A DNA stretch of 64,000 bases from Dipetalonema caudispina. Taxonomy: Eukaryota > Nematoda > Chromadorea > Rhabditida > Onchocercidae. The position numbers and the translations under genes were made by a program. Shown here in pieces: positions 25,765-40,452 of the stretch; the first letter of the stretch is position 1, and each line of letters opens with the position of its first letter. The notes under the pieces were generated by a model. That model did not search any database. It worked only from the letters and a program-made list of their open reading frames with translations, and was not told the origin of the DNA. The stretch spans positions 62,001 through 126,000 of the forward strand of contig JABVXV010000057.1 in assembly GCA_013365325.1 (NCBI GenBank). Reading direction: 5' to 3'.

Positions 25765-28700
25765 CTATTCATTTTTAACCTTCACACGGTAGCGACACCA
25801 ACGTATAAGAGTTTCTGGTGATCGCATCAAAAAAACAAGCTTGCCGTATAAACGAGATTCCAAGTAAAATTGACGTTTTTCACGAACCACATATATGTCA
25901 TGAAATAGACGTAATAGATTCTCACAGTTTGGGATATTTTCAATCTGTAAGAAAGCTTGTAATTTCAGTTGAAGACAGAAGAGATAAAATAACTACAGGG
26001 ATCCTAGATTCATAGCACTAGTTATTGGCAAGCTCAATCTAAAATTAATCAGAATAGAAGCTTGAATCTAAGTTGGAACCCAAATTCAAGCACAATTTAA
26101 GATTAAGTTTCAAATTATAAGTCTACATGATTTTAAAAATCTTAGATTTCTAATTAAAAAAGTTTAAAATATCGTGAAATTACGCCAGAAAAGTACCATT
26201 GCATTATGTACTGGCGTTCGTACAATTTCGCGAACAAAACGACCAACAACTAGTATAACAGCAACATACATCGCGACCATACCACCTGAACCAACAATGA
26301 CGCTTATCCAAGATGGTACTACTCGATCAACAAATATCACGAATTTCTGATCCCATCTGAAGTGAAATTCAGATGTAACATTAAGCAGAATCAAGCCTTA
26401 TGTTTCTAGCACTCTTCTGTCTCTCGCTTTCTTTTGTCTTCCAAAAAATTTGAAAATTACAGAGGTATAAAAATCGAAAACTTACGTAACACTCCAATAG
26501 TCACCATGGTACTGCCATGTGCTCATGGAATGAATTCGGTTCAAAGCCAAATTAATGGCATCAGCTGGTTGCAAATAACCGTTAGGAGGGGCAAGTAGAT
26601 ATTGAGCAAGTGGGAAACTCATTCTAGCAGTGGTTATGTTGCCATTAATCAAGTCTAGAAATATCTTCGATTGCACTGAAGTTAACACCGTTGCAAGGAT
26701 GAAATTATGTGACCGCTGCGTGGAACCAACCGGTCGGAGTAGAGATATTTCGAAAACTATTCGCGTTATCTGAAAATAAAATTGTAGAATTTTGACATAT
26801 TTTGAAGACAGTGTTGCAGCCCAGAACTGTCAACTCATATGTTCAATGTTCCGTGATACCTTTGAAGACTGTAATTCTTCCACCAACTGCTTCTTTCCAG
26901 GTAATGAAATATCCCAATTTCGAAGCGAATCCAGTGTCAAATTGATCAAAAAGACATCTTTGAGGCTGTAATCTGAGATGAAAGATAACGCTCTGCGTTT
27001 CATGTCACTCTCCTCTAGATTTGTCAATTCGTTAATCAAAGCTTGCATATTGTGCTTGGATAAGTGCGACATCGCTTCGTCGTTGAATACTGCGTTGGTT
27101 GAATAAAGTGCCTGCATCTTATAAATTTCAATTTCCCAAAATTTAGACTCTAATTTTAAGTTTGAAGCTCTCCGTGACATAAAAGTTATGCTTCATATTT
27201 ATATCACTGCGTAAATGGCAAATCCTTGCAGTACAATTCTAGGGAATTCTTTCTCTCAACTCTGCTTTTTCCGTGAACTTCATGTACAATTGATTTCTAT
27301 AAAACTACTCCTGAGAATTTGATGTTCAAATCCTAAAATCTTCCAAAAATGATGTTTGAATTGTCTCACCGGATAACCCTCTATCGATGCTACGAATTGA
27401 AGACGTTTTGGTGGTGCTCTTGTTCCAAAACTGTTTAAAAATGCAAAAAGCACTATAGGTGCCAAGATGATCATTATCAATATAATAACCGATAAAACAC
27501 CCTTGAAAAACTTTCCAGACGTTGGCGTCGGCCGACCTCTTCGAGTTGGGAAATACTGAAACTTGAATTCTCTTGCTTGATAATGTAAAATGAAAAATTT
27601 CCAAAGTGAGTATATGAAAAAGATAATAATATCGATAAAGGAATTATAATACGGTAACTTTTTAATATGTTACTTCCATTGTACGGTTTTCAAAAGTAAG
27701 GCTAAATGTCATTATCTATGGAACATCCAAATTTCAAAGTTAAGGCCTATCAGAATTGATTACTAAAATTGCAACTTCAAAATGCTTCTATCTCAATGAA
27801 TTCAATTTATATTTTACATAAACTATGTTTATTACAGGCATTGGAATGTTTTTAGGTACAGAAAAAACTACGTTATCCAGCCAATGGTCGAATAATGTCC
27901 AACAGTGCTGTGCCTCTATTTCGTTGTAGTAATTTTCCATTCGAATGAAATCTGCCATTGTGAGAGCAGTCGATGTGAATGTCCAGTCCATGACTGTTCG
28001 AAGCTCGAAGAGAAATGGTATGTTGAGATAACTAAATTAATACTGCATTTTGGACCTGGCAATAAAAAGATATCGTAAGTAAATTCAGCTGAAACAGATA
28101 AAACCTTCTGTCTGTTCGCGTATGTGCTTCTAAAACTTCTAGCCTCCCTAGGTACAACTTGGAAGTGTTAGAGAGAGAAACCGATTAAATTCTGAAAAGT
28201 ATTGTAAAATCGAACATTTTCAATATAATCAGCCGAAAAATTCCAGAACCACCGGCTAATATATCACGATTCATCACAGATGGATAACCATTTCGCATAT
28301 GCCATGCACTCATCATCAAATAAGCGCTTTTAATAAGATATAACGAAATCGATAATCCATTCCATGTTACTATACGTCCTGTAAACAAATGTTAACTCCG
28401 AATGCAATGTGGAATCAAAAAGACTAACCAGTCCATTGATTTTAAAGTACGAAAATATTTTAATTAACCCTTCTGAATCTTGCAGAAGCTTCTTGTAACT
28501 ATTGTAAATGATTAGAACAAAATAGAACATGTTAAGCTCAGCTCAAGCTTTAAACAATTAACAACCCTTAACAGCTGAACTATACTAGATTCCGTTTGGA
28601 TCTTTTCTTCAAATAAAAAATAACAGCACTATTTTTTGCATATATATGTCGACACCTGTTGACATCAAGAATTAACTTCCAAAGGGTGTTATTTTAGTCT

Positions 28701-31700
28701 GGATTAATTTGTAAAGCAACCTGTGATAGACGGGACAAAGAAAAATATGACCACATGTAGTAAAACAACGAGAGAGACATAGTAAAAGAAGCGAAATTTG
28801 GTTTGCTTCGATAAATAAAGCCATCGATCAACTATCATAATCACAAACACAGAAATTAAAGTACACGCGAACCACCTCGGCAATCGTGCTACCTGCAAAG
28901 AACTGAAATGAATTATGCTACAATGATTTCTGACAAATATAATCTTTTTAGTTTTGCTTCAGCTAGATTTTAAGCGTTGAAATATTCCAGCATAGCGATA
29001 TTCAGCAAGCAGTTGGCATTAACCAAAATAGATTATGGACAAACTGGAAAAATGAAATGAGGAAAAACTGGTCGCACTTCAGACTTCAGAGTGTAAGTTA
29101 GCAGTTTCTACATGCTCACCTGCACATCCAGCAACACATTTCCGGAACCTCCTTGTCCTATCATCGAATAGAAGAAGGATATAAGAATCAAACACAATAC
29201 ATCACATCCTACCATCCATGGATACCAGTCCATAGATGACTGAGTTTTCTTCATTAGCAATGCCTCGCAGAACTTTTCGCATGACGTTGGCTAAAGATTT
29301 TTTTTTTTAATTTTATCCAAGTATTTGGTGAACTTCTCATTTCTTTCGTCACAATAGATAATATTAAGGAAACGAAAGTTCTAGAAACCGCACCTCATCC
29401 GACACTTTTTCATTGTCTTCCTCCTCCACAGCATCTTCATTCAAACTTCGGTACTGTTCATGTACTTGAAAATCATCACGCCACATACCAAGCCTTAGCA
29501 ACTTGTACCGATGAAAGAAAACCATCGCAAGCAATGCTACATCCCAGTATGATCCATTAATATTTGGATCCATTGCCAGCAATCTAGTAATCCATAGAAT
29601 TATTGCAGTGGATGCATTGAGTTACAGTTAATCAGAGTTTTAAAAGCTTTCTAGAAAGTCTCCAGCATCAAAACTGCTACGTCCAGAAATATGAACGTTC
29701 TACGGAACTGTTTATGAAGCAGAGTGCCTGAGATCTATTCAAGATGCCAGATAATGAAAATAAATTACTTATTTTTTGAAGTTCTTCAGATTTTATACAT
29801 CTTACATGCCATGGAAGATTTTTATAGAATGCTTTTATTAACGGAGGTATACATCACAGCCAGTGATGTTGGATACTTGTACCCACTTTGACAGCATACT
29901 CACCTAGCAAGGATTAAAAAGAATGAAAAGACAGCATACCTTCGAATACTAAAAGGGTTATTATCCGAAATGTCCTTTTCACTGATCAGAGTTATAACCA
30001 GCTCGTTGCAAAACAGCAATCGAAAAACGATAATAAATTGAATGTAGAAAGCGGTTATGAGCCAAAAAGATTTCGACGGACGTGGAATAGCAAGCATTCC
30101 CCAGAAAAATACCTTAGATAAAATTACGTCAGGAAAAGAAAAATACTTGAAAATGAATCGAATTGATAGATGTTAATGAATCAAATTTTGAATTGAAACA
30201 GAATCTGCATAGATGTGCAACAAGCAGTGGCTGCATAGCATTTTATATCATCTTTGAAAGTTCAAAAAAGAATGTAATTTGAAGAAACTTAAACCATTAG
30301 CGGCAACGGGAAACTGATTAAAGATGATTTGGATAAATGTACAATAAGCATTAGTATGAAGCAAATAAGCTCCGATTGGGCAATAATCGAATGTGAAAAA
30401 CTGAAAATCGAAAATCTGAGCCACTCTCACTTCCAGGTAAACAAGATAGGAGAAAAAATTCAGGTGAATAAGTAAACGATATGGGAATCAAATGCCTCAA
30501 GTATCTAAGTTACTTGATAAATAAGTTTTATGTTCGAATGTAAGTTCACGTAAAATTATATCACGAACCGCTATCTACATATAGAGAACGCAAGTATCTT
30601 TACTACTTTCTATTATTATCGATAATTCTGAGAGATGGAAATCTAACTCCATGCTTATTATTTTATTATATTTCGTTCCAATACAGATAGAGTAAGAAGC
30701 ACGAAATATAAAACAGTAAACAAATGTCTATTAAAAAATTTAAGCTAACCAATAAAGGAATTTAAATGCAGGATGTATAGCACGATACTCATTCAATGCT
30801 TCATTCCAAAGTATTTCGGAAGAAGCTACTGATTGAAAATCTTTATGAAGAATCAGTTCCTTGTGTAGTTCCTGCAGTTTATCTTCCGTATCAGCGATCC
30901 TTAACCGCTGCAATTTTTTTGCATTTTTCAAAAGTATACGAAAAATTACTGCTACCAAAATGGATCAGATAAAAGAAAGTCCCCTTATCAAGACATAAAA
31001 AAAGAATCGAAGATATCAGAAGCCCATTAAAGATCTATAAAAAGTACCAAAATAAGACAAACAACAGTAGGTTATTACTCCATGAGATTTTAACTAATAA
31101 ATAACAAACAAATACATCTTTCAAAGCTGCTTTAATACGTTTTTTGTCCTTATCCAAAACATGTGCCACAAAAGCATTCCCTTTGGAAATTCGATAGAGC
31201 CATTCGGGATTGTTTAGGAGTTGGAAGATATGCATCGCTGTTACTCTGATACTATCAAGAACCTGAAATTAACATATTTTTTACAGAACGAAACTTTAAC
31301 GCAGAGATAACACAATTTCTATGTGAATCTACACAAGCCTTATAGTATTTATATCACTTCTATGAATTTTAATTTTTGATTCTATGAACAAGTAAATGCA
31401 TTTTTAATGGGATGCTCACCTAAAAATCTTGACGGGCACTGATAAATAATTGCATAATCATAAAGCAAAAATGTTCATAAAATCTGGCAGTTCATATAAG
31501 ATTATTACCTTATCGTTTCACTAGTTAAAGACTTATGTTAGTATTTTAAAACCGTATTATTTTCACTCAAATTGCTTTAAAAGTTATTACCTCAACAGTC
31601 TTCTCGACCATGGTAGCAGTGTCAATGTTTTCACGCACATTTTCTTCAAATTCACGAGAAATTAAAGGAAACGTTTGTTCCTCCTCAAAATTAATATCAG

Positions 31701-34700
31701 AATTTGGCAGAGGGAAGAAGCGTTCACTTACTTGATGGTAATATCCAGACCTAAAACAATGAAATATTTATATGTTTTTTAATATTATCAATCTGCGATC
31801 ATCTTTCTGAAATTAACACCAGTCCCAACGTACCTTTTAATTTCTTCGTGAGATTGAGGAGTGTATCCTATCGAAATCGGTGCCTGTTTATCCTCTTCCT
31901 CAATCATCATCAGAAGATATCTGACATTACTCTGTAGTCGTCGACGATTCTTTTGTGCTTCACGTTCCCTCAGTTCCAGGAGTAATTCACCTCCTCTGTA
32001 AAATAATGAAGAACAATAACTGCGGTATAGAACTACAAAAATGTAAAGAAATGCATACTGCCGAAACAGTAGTCGATATTCATGGGACTATGAAATAAAA
32101 GACATAAAAACTAAGCGCCTGAACACAAAAGCAAGAAAGGACTGATTTAAACTCTTCGAAGTTCTGCTTTTAAACATACCTTGAGCCAAGAATACTATCT
32201 GCCCTATAATCCATGATAACGAATTGGAAGTACCACGAATTGAACACACGCATCTGATATATCAGAACAACAAAACAGATCACATCATAAATCAAACTTG
32301 TTTTTTTATAGTAGCCAAAACATTCGTTAGGAACACAGCGAAGTCCAAAGATTCGCTCCAGCCAGCATGGCAAAGCAAAACCGAATTTGCAAAATGTATC
32401 CTTAAAAAATTAAGGATTTCAAGTTTTCGAGACAAAAAGAATTAATATTTCACTCTTGTATTTGTTTTGATCAGGCCATTCAGGTGATAAGATAGATATA
32501 AAACCTGAAGATGGGAAAGTGACAAATTCTGAAAATTTATAAAATCAAAACTAAAATAAAAAACCGATTTTTGCGCGCACCAAGTATAAAATTTTGACAA
32601 TCAATAGAAAAATATTATAATAAACGAGGCAATTCCAATAGACAAGAACATTTCTGAACGAATGACATGCGTAAAGTGAAATTCCTTTCCACATAAACAG
32701 AAACATTGCGATAATGTAACCAAAACTGAGTATTGTACCGTCATTAATACTGCATATCAAGATGATTATCATCGATACCCAATGAGAATATAGGAAGATT
32801 GCGGTATGTATGTATGCCAAAAGGTTTCTAAACGAAAAACTTGGATAAAATAAGTAAATAAAAAAGGAATAGATTTTGAGAAATTGTTAACTTCAATTTT
32901 CAAAACATTAAAATCTGGAAATCGGAGAGGCAAGACTTACCCTTTTGTTGATATAAAATCATTGTAAAATGCTGGAATCGGCTGACTGAAATCAGCCTCT
33001 GATAACGGCGTATTATTGTCTTCAAGGTGTTCCTTCTGAATGTAATATTTCATTTAATTTATGATTCTCAGCATTTTCATGAATTGTAGAATGACTTCTG
33101 TTAAAGTAAAAATTCTGTAATATTTCAGAATGGCGCATTCCTTCACATCTGATTTGTAGAATCATATGATTACTTTGTGCGAAAAAAGAGAACTTCGAAT
33201 TCTCTAGACATATATTGTAGCGCAATGAAATCAAAATAAGGTTTGACCTCATAACCAATTTTCATTCGAATACAATTCAAAACAGACGCAGTTGTCACTC
33301 CAACATGAAATTTATATACAAACCTCTCTATCAAAAACATTTTTCTGCATCAAAATCAATAGAAGAAGAATATAATCAGCAATAAGAATTGGAGATGATG
33401 AAATAGTAAAGGGTAAGACAAAAAATTTCTTTACTTCAGTGCTCCATGCATTCCAAAAGTAATCGTGACAATGAGATAACTGAAAACAGAAAATTTTTTC
33501 CAATTCTTTGCACAACTGCAAAATCTCACAGCAAATTGAATTCTAATTTAGAACTAATTGTATTTCTGCAACAACCTGAATAAAATTAATTGCAACGGTA
33601 ACAACCTGATGAGGCAAACCAAGTGCGGATAGATACTCCAATATCAAAACTATCAATGTCAAGTTGGTATAAGCAGACCAAATTGATTTCTGCAGCCATC
33701 TTCTACATATCCGTAAAAATGAAATTACTACCAAGAAATAAAGCCCAAATATATCATGATGACAGCATGCCAATACTACTCCAGTGATCGAACAAATCTG
33801 AATTTTATAACATATTGAAGAAAATTCAGAAAAGATTTAAAAATAGTTTGTACAATGTAAGTAAATAATTAATCGAAAGAAAAACGAAGTAACAAATGGG
33901 TAATCCTCAAATTCCTTTTTGAAACTTGATAAAAAATTTAATTTAAATATTCTTCCACTCACCTCAACACCAAACTTATACATCCAGTTTTTTGAAAGAA
34001 ATTTCAACAGAGAAGTTGCATCCTGAAATGTCACAACTTTTTGCAAAGAAAGTTGTGTGGTAGAAAGAAACAAAGGAGTTTCGATTATAAACTTTCCTGC
34101 AATGAATATAGACCATTTCCTCAATTGAAAGAACATTTTTCTCCTAACCAAAGTGTAGAATTAATTGAAAAAGCCACGGTTTACTTCTTCAGCATCAGAT
34201 CTTTGCACTTCGACCAGCCATTTCGATCGTTCGGTCGAAAATACACTGCGCATGGATATTATCAGTAAAAGTGTGATGACTGGCCAGGTCTAAAAATGTT
34301 GCCGGTGAAAAAAAACTATAGACGGTAATCCAATATTCAAATTTATATACATTTGAATAATAACCTGGTTCACGCTGAACCCAAACCATTTAGCTGTATT
34401 ACGGTCTATAATCATTCCATGGCCGGACGTACAATTTTGTGGATATATATAGTTGGGTAAATGAAAGGAATATGTTACAAAAGACAAGAGCCATTGAACT
34501 GACAGTAACAGCGCAGCTGCGGAGCATGCCAACGTACCTAGAATGGAATTTGAAAAAATCTAAAATATAGCTGGAAATAGACTTTTAATTCGGCAAAACA
34601 AATATAAAATGTAACAAGTACATGCCCCATAATTGAAATGAACCCTAATACTGAAGTAAACTATCCTTACATCTCCGTCCAGTAGTTATAAAGATCATCA

Positions 34701-37515
34701 GTGATAACATTAGCAAAACAATGCCAGCTACTGACAAATCATAGCCAGAAAAACAGCATAACGATACGGCTATCAAGGTGTCATAACTTGTCGCTAATGT
34801 AAGAGCAAACACAGATGTAGGCCTTCGTAGAATATCCATTGAGGTATTGAGTCTGAATGATATTTCTTTCGAGTTTAAAGTTTTCAAAAATTGAGATTTT
34901 TAAAATATTCTTATACTCAAAACCGAACGAAATGAAAAATTAAATGAAAGTCTAAAGTGCAATACTGAAATTAGAAAATTGGATTTGAAACAAAAAGTTG
35001 GAATTCATGAAAAAATGAAATTGAGAATTTTAAAAATTGGATTGCAAAGGAGAATATGTTACTTCGTCTCTTTTTCGCCTGAAGCACGAAGTGGTACTTT
35101 AGTTCTAAATCCACTTATGAATAAATAGAATCGAACAACCTATCCTTTAATATTCTAACAAACTTTGAAAGCGAAAGCAAAAAAGTTGAAGCATTTTAGT
35201 AAAACGCAGACCTTTTTATGTGTACGAAAATCAACAGAAGTATAAAACAGAACGGTAACCATAACGCGGATGCTAAAATTCGAACTGCAGGAGAAAACCA
35301 TTGATTGCTCGATAATGCTAGCCAATCACCATGTATCAGAATGTACATATAATATAAACAAGCATATAATATACCTAGAATTCACAAGAATTATTATTTG
35401 TTAGAGAACAGTTGTGAAGTAAAACAAAGAACTAAGTGAAAAAGAAAAAGATAAGTTATGATCTGAATTTAGAAAGCGGCACCAATTCTCTGCTCCAATA
35501 CAGAAATATCTGCGCTTCACTAGAAAAAAACATGCGGAGAAATGGTGAACTAGGGAACTGTATAGAAATCTTTTGACTAACTTCAAGAAAAAGCGAATTC
35601 CCAACTTGATACGAAAAACAAGGTACTAAACTACGCGAAAAAAATTTACAAGTAAAAAGGCAGAGAAAGGGTGAGACCCATTCCAGACGGTTAACACTTT
35701 CCAAAGCTGTTGTAATGGATGATCGTCTTATTGATGTTAGAGTCCTTGCTGTTTCTAGGTTTTCAAATGTGGTAAATACTTCTGAGTGTTGCCCATCAAA
35801 ATAACGCATCATGTAAAATGGTATACAAAGCAACATCTGAAACATTTCGAAATTTATGAAATTATTGTTGAGAAGAGAAAACAACGACAGCTGGCAGTTA
35901 TGATCTTAGTTCACTGTGCACCAAAATGAATAGAAGTACGACTATCAGTGTACTGAAATGTGTATTACAATAAATGCGGAGCTGAAACTCGGCTGAATCT
36001 AAACTATGCGTCATTGTTTATCAGATATCATTCGACATCATTGGAAACTTCGCAATTAATGTACCTTAATTAGTAAAGGGTAGAAAGCAGCAAGTCCTAC
36101 TCCAGAATGTATCCCCAGTTTTTCGAGCATAATACCTTGGAAATTCGTGAGACCAGAAATGTATTGAAGGAACAGCAGGATCTAAAACTTTTCGATCATT
36201 GGAATTCATAAATTTATAAACTTGATTCGACAAAACTAGTGACTAAATATAATGGGAAATACTAGATGTCAAAGATTTCCGTTTATGGGCCTCACCAAAA
36301 TCATGGCATGTTATAGATAACAACTATAGTGCCTTAAATGCAGTAGTTTATCAGAGTACAGATAGGGATTTATTTGAAACCTAAATTTTGGAAAATATAA
36401 TTGACATATTGGAAAGTAAACTCACTGAAGCAAATGTTAAAGTGAAAGGTGCTGCTGACAGTCGATGACGCCTCTCTCCAATCAATGAAAACAAGAGCCA
36501 TGAAGCAAGAATCCATAGGAAATTTAGCCATGATGGGAAGAGAAGTGCCCAAAAAATTATTGAAATTGGTGTTAGGAGATATATTTGCTTCAAGCCAATC
36601 TTTTCCACTTGTGTTTCGGTCGTATATTCTGTTTGGGGAAATGATATCCTGTAGAAAGTCAAACGCATTAATTACCCTGTAACTTTCCAAATATAGAAAT
36701 TGCAACACTGTTTAGACTCTCCAAAGATGCTATGCAGAAAATCATTTTATACCAATACCATAATCGGATTTATAGAAAAATTGGGTCGAATCAAAATCTG
36801 CTGCACAGTACACTTCGTAATGTGATAACTCAAATTATGATACTTCACTATCATTACCTTTTAGCCCAAAAGAGTAGACTTGCCAAACAAATTTCTGTGG
36901 CAACACCAGCATATACATTCCAGGAATGCTTTTCACACTCATTGTCAACATCATGTGAACAGAAGAAATAGGGTAGTCCTAAGATCCTGAAAATGATATT
37001 TTAATAAAATCGAGTTGTAGAATTTTAAAGCACATCAATTATTTTTATTGCATCCATTTAAAAGGAAAAAAGTGGATGAGAACTGCTCAAGAAACTTTAT
37101 TCCACTGAACAAATTTGTGTTTCTTTTACAACAACTTGAAAATTTGCAAATGTTTATAATGATCACTAAAACTGTCATATATAGAGCTTAAAAATTTTGA
37201 ATTTTAAAGTTTTTCGAATCAGAAAATTTTGAAAAGATAGAAAAAGGTGGACCTTTTGAAATTGGTGTTTAGATTTTTTTGTATATAAGTAATCTGTGTA
37301 ATAAGTAGCAAGAACAGATGCAGTGCTAAACAGACTATAGCCAAAGTAATAGCACCTGTAGCAGGTGAGAATATCCGCCGAAAGGCAAATGCTCCATTCA
37401 AGCAGAGTGAAATTACGAAAAGGACAAGATGAAAGTAACTTTGATGAGATATTGCGGTAAATGCGAGAAGTGTAAGACCCGTTAGGCGTAAACCCAATAC
37501 TTCACATCGATCCAT
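25765..37515 (-). CDS. pezo-1: Piezo-type mechanosensitive ion channel, compact form
   Basis: Thirty-one exons (right to left): 37515-37253, 36986-36858, 36648-36426, 36181-36065, 35836-35698, 35374-35212, 34852-34671, 34537-34365, 34289-34185, 34022-33963, 33797-33606, 33479-33324, 33035-32941, 32827-32581, 32400-32180, 31995-31834, 31750-31591, 31262-31116, 30907-30750, 30400-30295, 30112-29940, 29583-29394, 29290-29120, 28892-28721, 28378-28216, 28031-27872, 27555-27370, 27111-26860, 26769-26486, 26356-26197, 25944-25765. All phases agree; the sum is 5,289 bp, 1,762 residues. Piezo is a trimeric plasma-membrane cation channel opened by membrane tension. Many hydrophobic segments form the N-terminal blades. 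The anchor motif PF(X2)E(X6)W is intact (about residues 1361-1372). After it come the outer helix (about 1420-1445), the extracellular cap (about 1460-1660), the inner pore helix (VAMYVAVILVVGRFVR, about 1677-1692) and the C-terminal domain ending RSPETLIRW. The usual length is about 2,400-2,550 residues and no intron is large enough to hide the difference. The ATG at 37515 has an in-frame stop upstream. The exon 26 donor has an alternative further left. Confidence 0.95.
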
Positions 37516-40434
37516 ATACACGTATGCTCAAAATGACACCTTGCCTTGTTTCTACGTCATCTGTTCTTTCTTCACGAAATGTGACGTCCGCGATGCTAAT
37601 CATCTAGTTAGAAACGTGATGTTGTCAATCCATCAAAGATCGATCAACGCTCTCCCTAATAATTTGCCATATTCTTTACAAATGTCAATTTCCAAAATAT
37701 ATCACTAATCAGAGAAAGATAAATTATTTCGTTTTCAGTATTGCCATTTTTTGCCAATCCATCGTAATTATTAGTTTAATTTTAGCCCGGAAAATCTCCA
37801 AATCTTCCCGGATGTCTTCTTACCCAAACTTCCGGCAAGTAAATTATTAAGATCAAACGACACAAATTCAATTTGTGAGTAAATTAAATTTTGACAGACA
37901 ATAATGGTTGAGAGTTGATGCCAAACTCACACTACACAAAAACTTGCAGCATGTTGCAAGATGATCTATGATCATATTGGCTGACTGCCAAGTAGTATGT
38001 TTTGGTTTAAAATAAAATTTTGAATATTTTTTTGTGATGGTCGTACTTACTGGCTGTGAATGTCTTTCCCCTGTTGAGGAAATGTCTATCGCATTCCTGA
38101 TAACCGGTATATCTCAATGGAATTCTGAGATTTATGCATACTCATAACGGTTTCACTTTAGCTGAAGTTAAATTTCTGGAAGACTAACCAATCGGTGTTT
38201 TTAGAAATTTATGCAGACGCTCGAAAGTTATTGATGCATTTTACTAAGATTATCTTTCGCAGATTTTCAAAAAATTTTCAAAACCACTGATTGGTCTTTC
38301 AGATGTTCATTCTTTCGTTTAATTGCTTGTTTATTTCTTGTATCTTCCCTTTATATGATCATTCTTCCCTTCATGTACGTCTTTAAATTTATTTTGCAGA
38401 AAATGTCTATTGCTGAGATTTCTAGAATTTTATCATTTATTATTTACCGAGCAAAAATTACAGCAGTAGTCATTTTCTTTTACGCAAAATTTTCCTCTCA
38501 ACCAGTTAAGTATTGAAATATATTTAAAGGAATTTATTCTTCCGTATGTTTACTTCATCATGCACTATTTTGAATGTCACATCATTCACTAATGAATTGT
38601 TTTTATGAAGCATTTCAATGCTTGTGTTGACGAGAAAATGGAATTAATTGTATTTTGAATATTTCTATGTTTGTCCTTTCTATAAAAGCAAATAGATGAA
38701 TGATGTCATTGCTAAAGATTGGTCACTGCTGATATCTTTCACTTACGTCACCTTTTTAGCTTTGATTACTTCATGAAAGAGTTAAGAAAGGATACATTTT
38801 TCATTGGCTATGTATGATGAATGGATTTCTGTTAAGTCTGAATTTAAGATATTTGAAGACTTTGGAAAAAATTTTCACTAATTTTAATTTGCTGATCATA
38901 TTTTTCTCCCTGCTGTACGTTTTAATTTGAATTCTCATTATATATATTTTATTCTTATTTCTCTTTCCCTTCCTGACTTACTGACTAAGCTCATGAACTT
39001 AATTTCATCTCTCTAGTTTTTGTAGCATTCTAAATTGATTTTTATTTTATTTCAATCTAAAATTTTAAAGTTTTCCAACTTCTATAAATTCTTCACTTTT
39101 GCAGATTCTTCATTCTGATTTTATTATGCTTTCTTCTATTCTACTTTATTTCACAACTCAATGTAATAGATTAGGAAAAGGAGATGTGGGATAAAATAAA
39201 AATGTGTTGTTGTAAGGAGAAAAGCGAAAATGGCTGAATCCATTAAACTAAAGTTTGGCATTTCTATTTCTGAAATATTTCACCAAATTACCATCAAATT
39301 AAAATGAACACCATGCAAAAACATTTGCGCCAAATCCAGTTTAAATTTATCGAGTATCTCAGTTGGATTCTTGGTTTTTCTTCTTTCGCATAGCTGATTT
39401 ATTCAACTATGATTTTTTTTTTCCCTTAAAATTTTCAGATTTTTTTTGGCGAATGTTTGATCATTAGGTGAACATTGTCTGTAAATGTTTGCTTACTGCC
39501 TAATAAGCATATTGAATTATTTAAGTAAGTGTGTAGTGAAATAATTTCACATATATTAAGAATATAAATTGAAATTCTTCCATCTTATTGTTTTCTTTAG
39601 TGATATCTGAAAGCCCTTTTTCAGATTAGACAATATCTTGCTTTTAAATGATGCATTACCACATGATGCAACAATCTTTCATATTCTTCAGCTTCATCTA
39701 TCTATCCTCTTTGCATATAGCTAGAAGCAGAGAGAATAATATTGTGCAGATGTTTGTTGTTAGTATGCATGAAATATGGATCGTTCATTTCACTCTATCG
39801 TCATTTCCTCATTCATTTCATTTTTCACTACGAATATTGTTGCTAAGATCCAAACTTTCATTTATAGAAAATGAAGGTATACCACCTTACCCTCTCTATT
39901 TTATTTCTTTTTTTATATATATCTTGTCCTTTTTGATAGGTGTAAATAAAAGTCTTGAAATGCATTAAAATGCATTATATTGTACTGTGAAAACTTGACC
40001 TACCTCATCAATTTCTCTTTATCTTTGAATAATAAATTCATCATTGTAAGGCAAAGGTATGTCGATGAACTTTCTCTTAATGCAAAACATTACCCTATTG
40101 ACTTATGTCAGTCCGAGAAAATGACAAAATTAGATGATACGAGACCTTTCTAATTTCAGTGATTTGATTATAGAACAGAAAAATAGAAAATTGATACGAA
40201 TGTATGTGATGTATTAGTCATAAATAAAAAAAGTAAATTAAAATTTCATTACATTAAATTACTAATACGAAGAAAATAAGATTGACGGATTTCTTTCCAA
40301 GTAGCAGTTTTTAACTAAATTAACGTATAACATATCGAACTAGCATGTTACAAATAAGTTTTAGCAGCTACAAGAAGTGATACGACGTAAAAGTTTTGTT
40401 TTTTACAGTACTGAAACTATTAGGTAATTTTGTT

Positions 40435-40452
40435 TGTGTGTGTGTGTGTGTA
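40435..40452. repeat. (GT)9 microsatellite
   Basis: Nine uninterrupted GT dinucleotides in the pezo-1/rskn-2 intergenic region. Confidence 0.8.

Noticed and set aside
39648..39968. 106-codon + strand open frame
   Set aside because: Low-complexity Phe/Ser/His/Ile composition typical of non-coding AT-rich DNA; no splice or family support.
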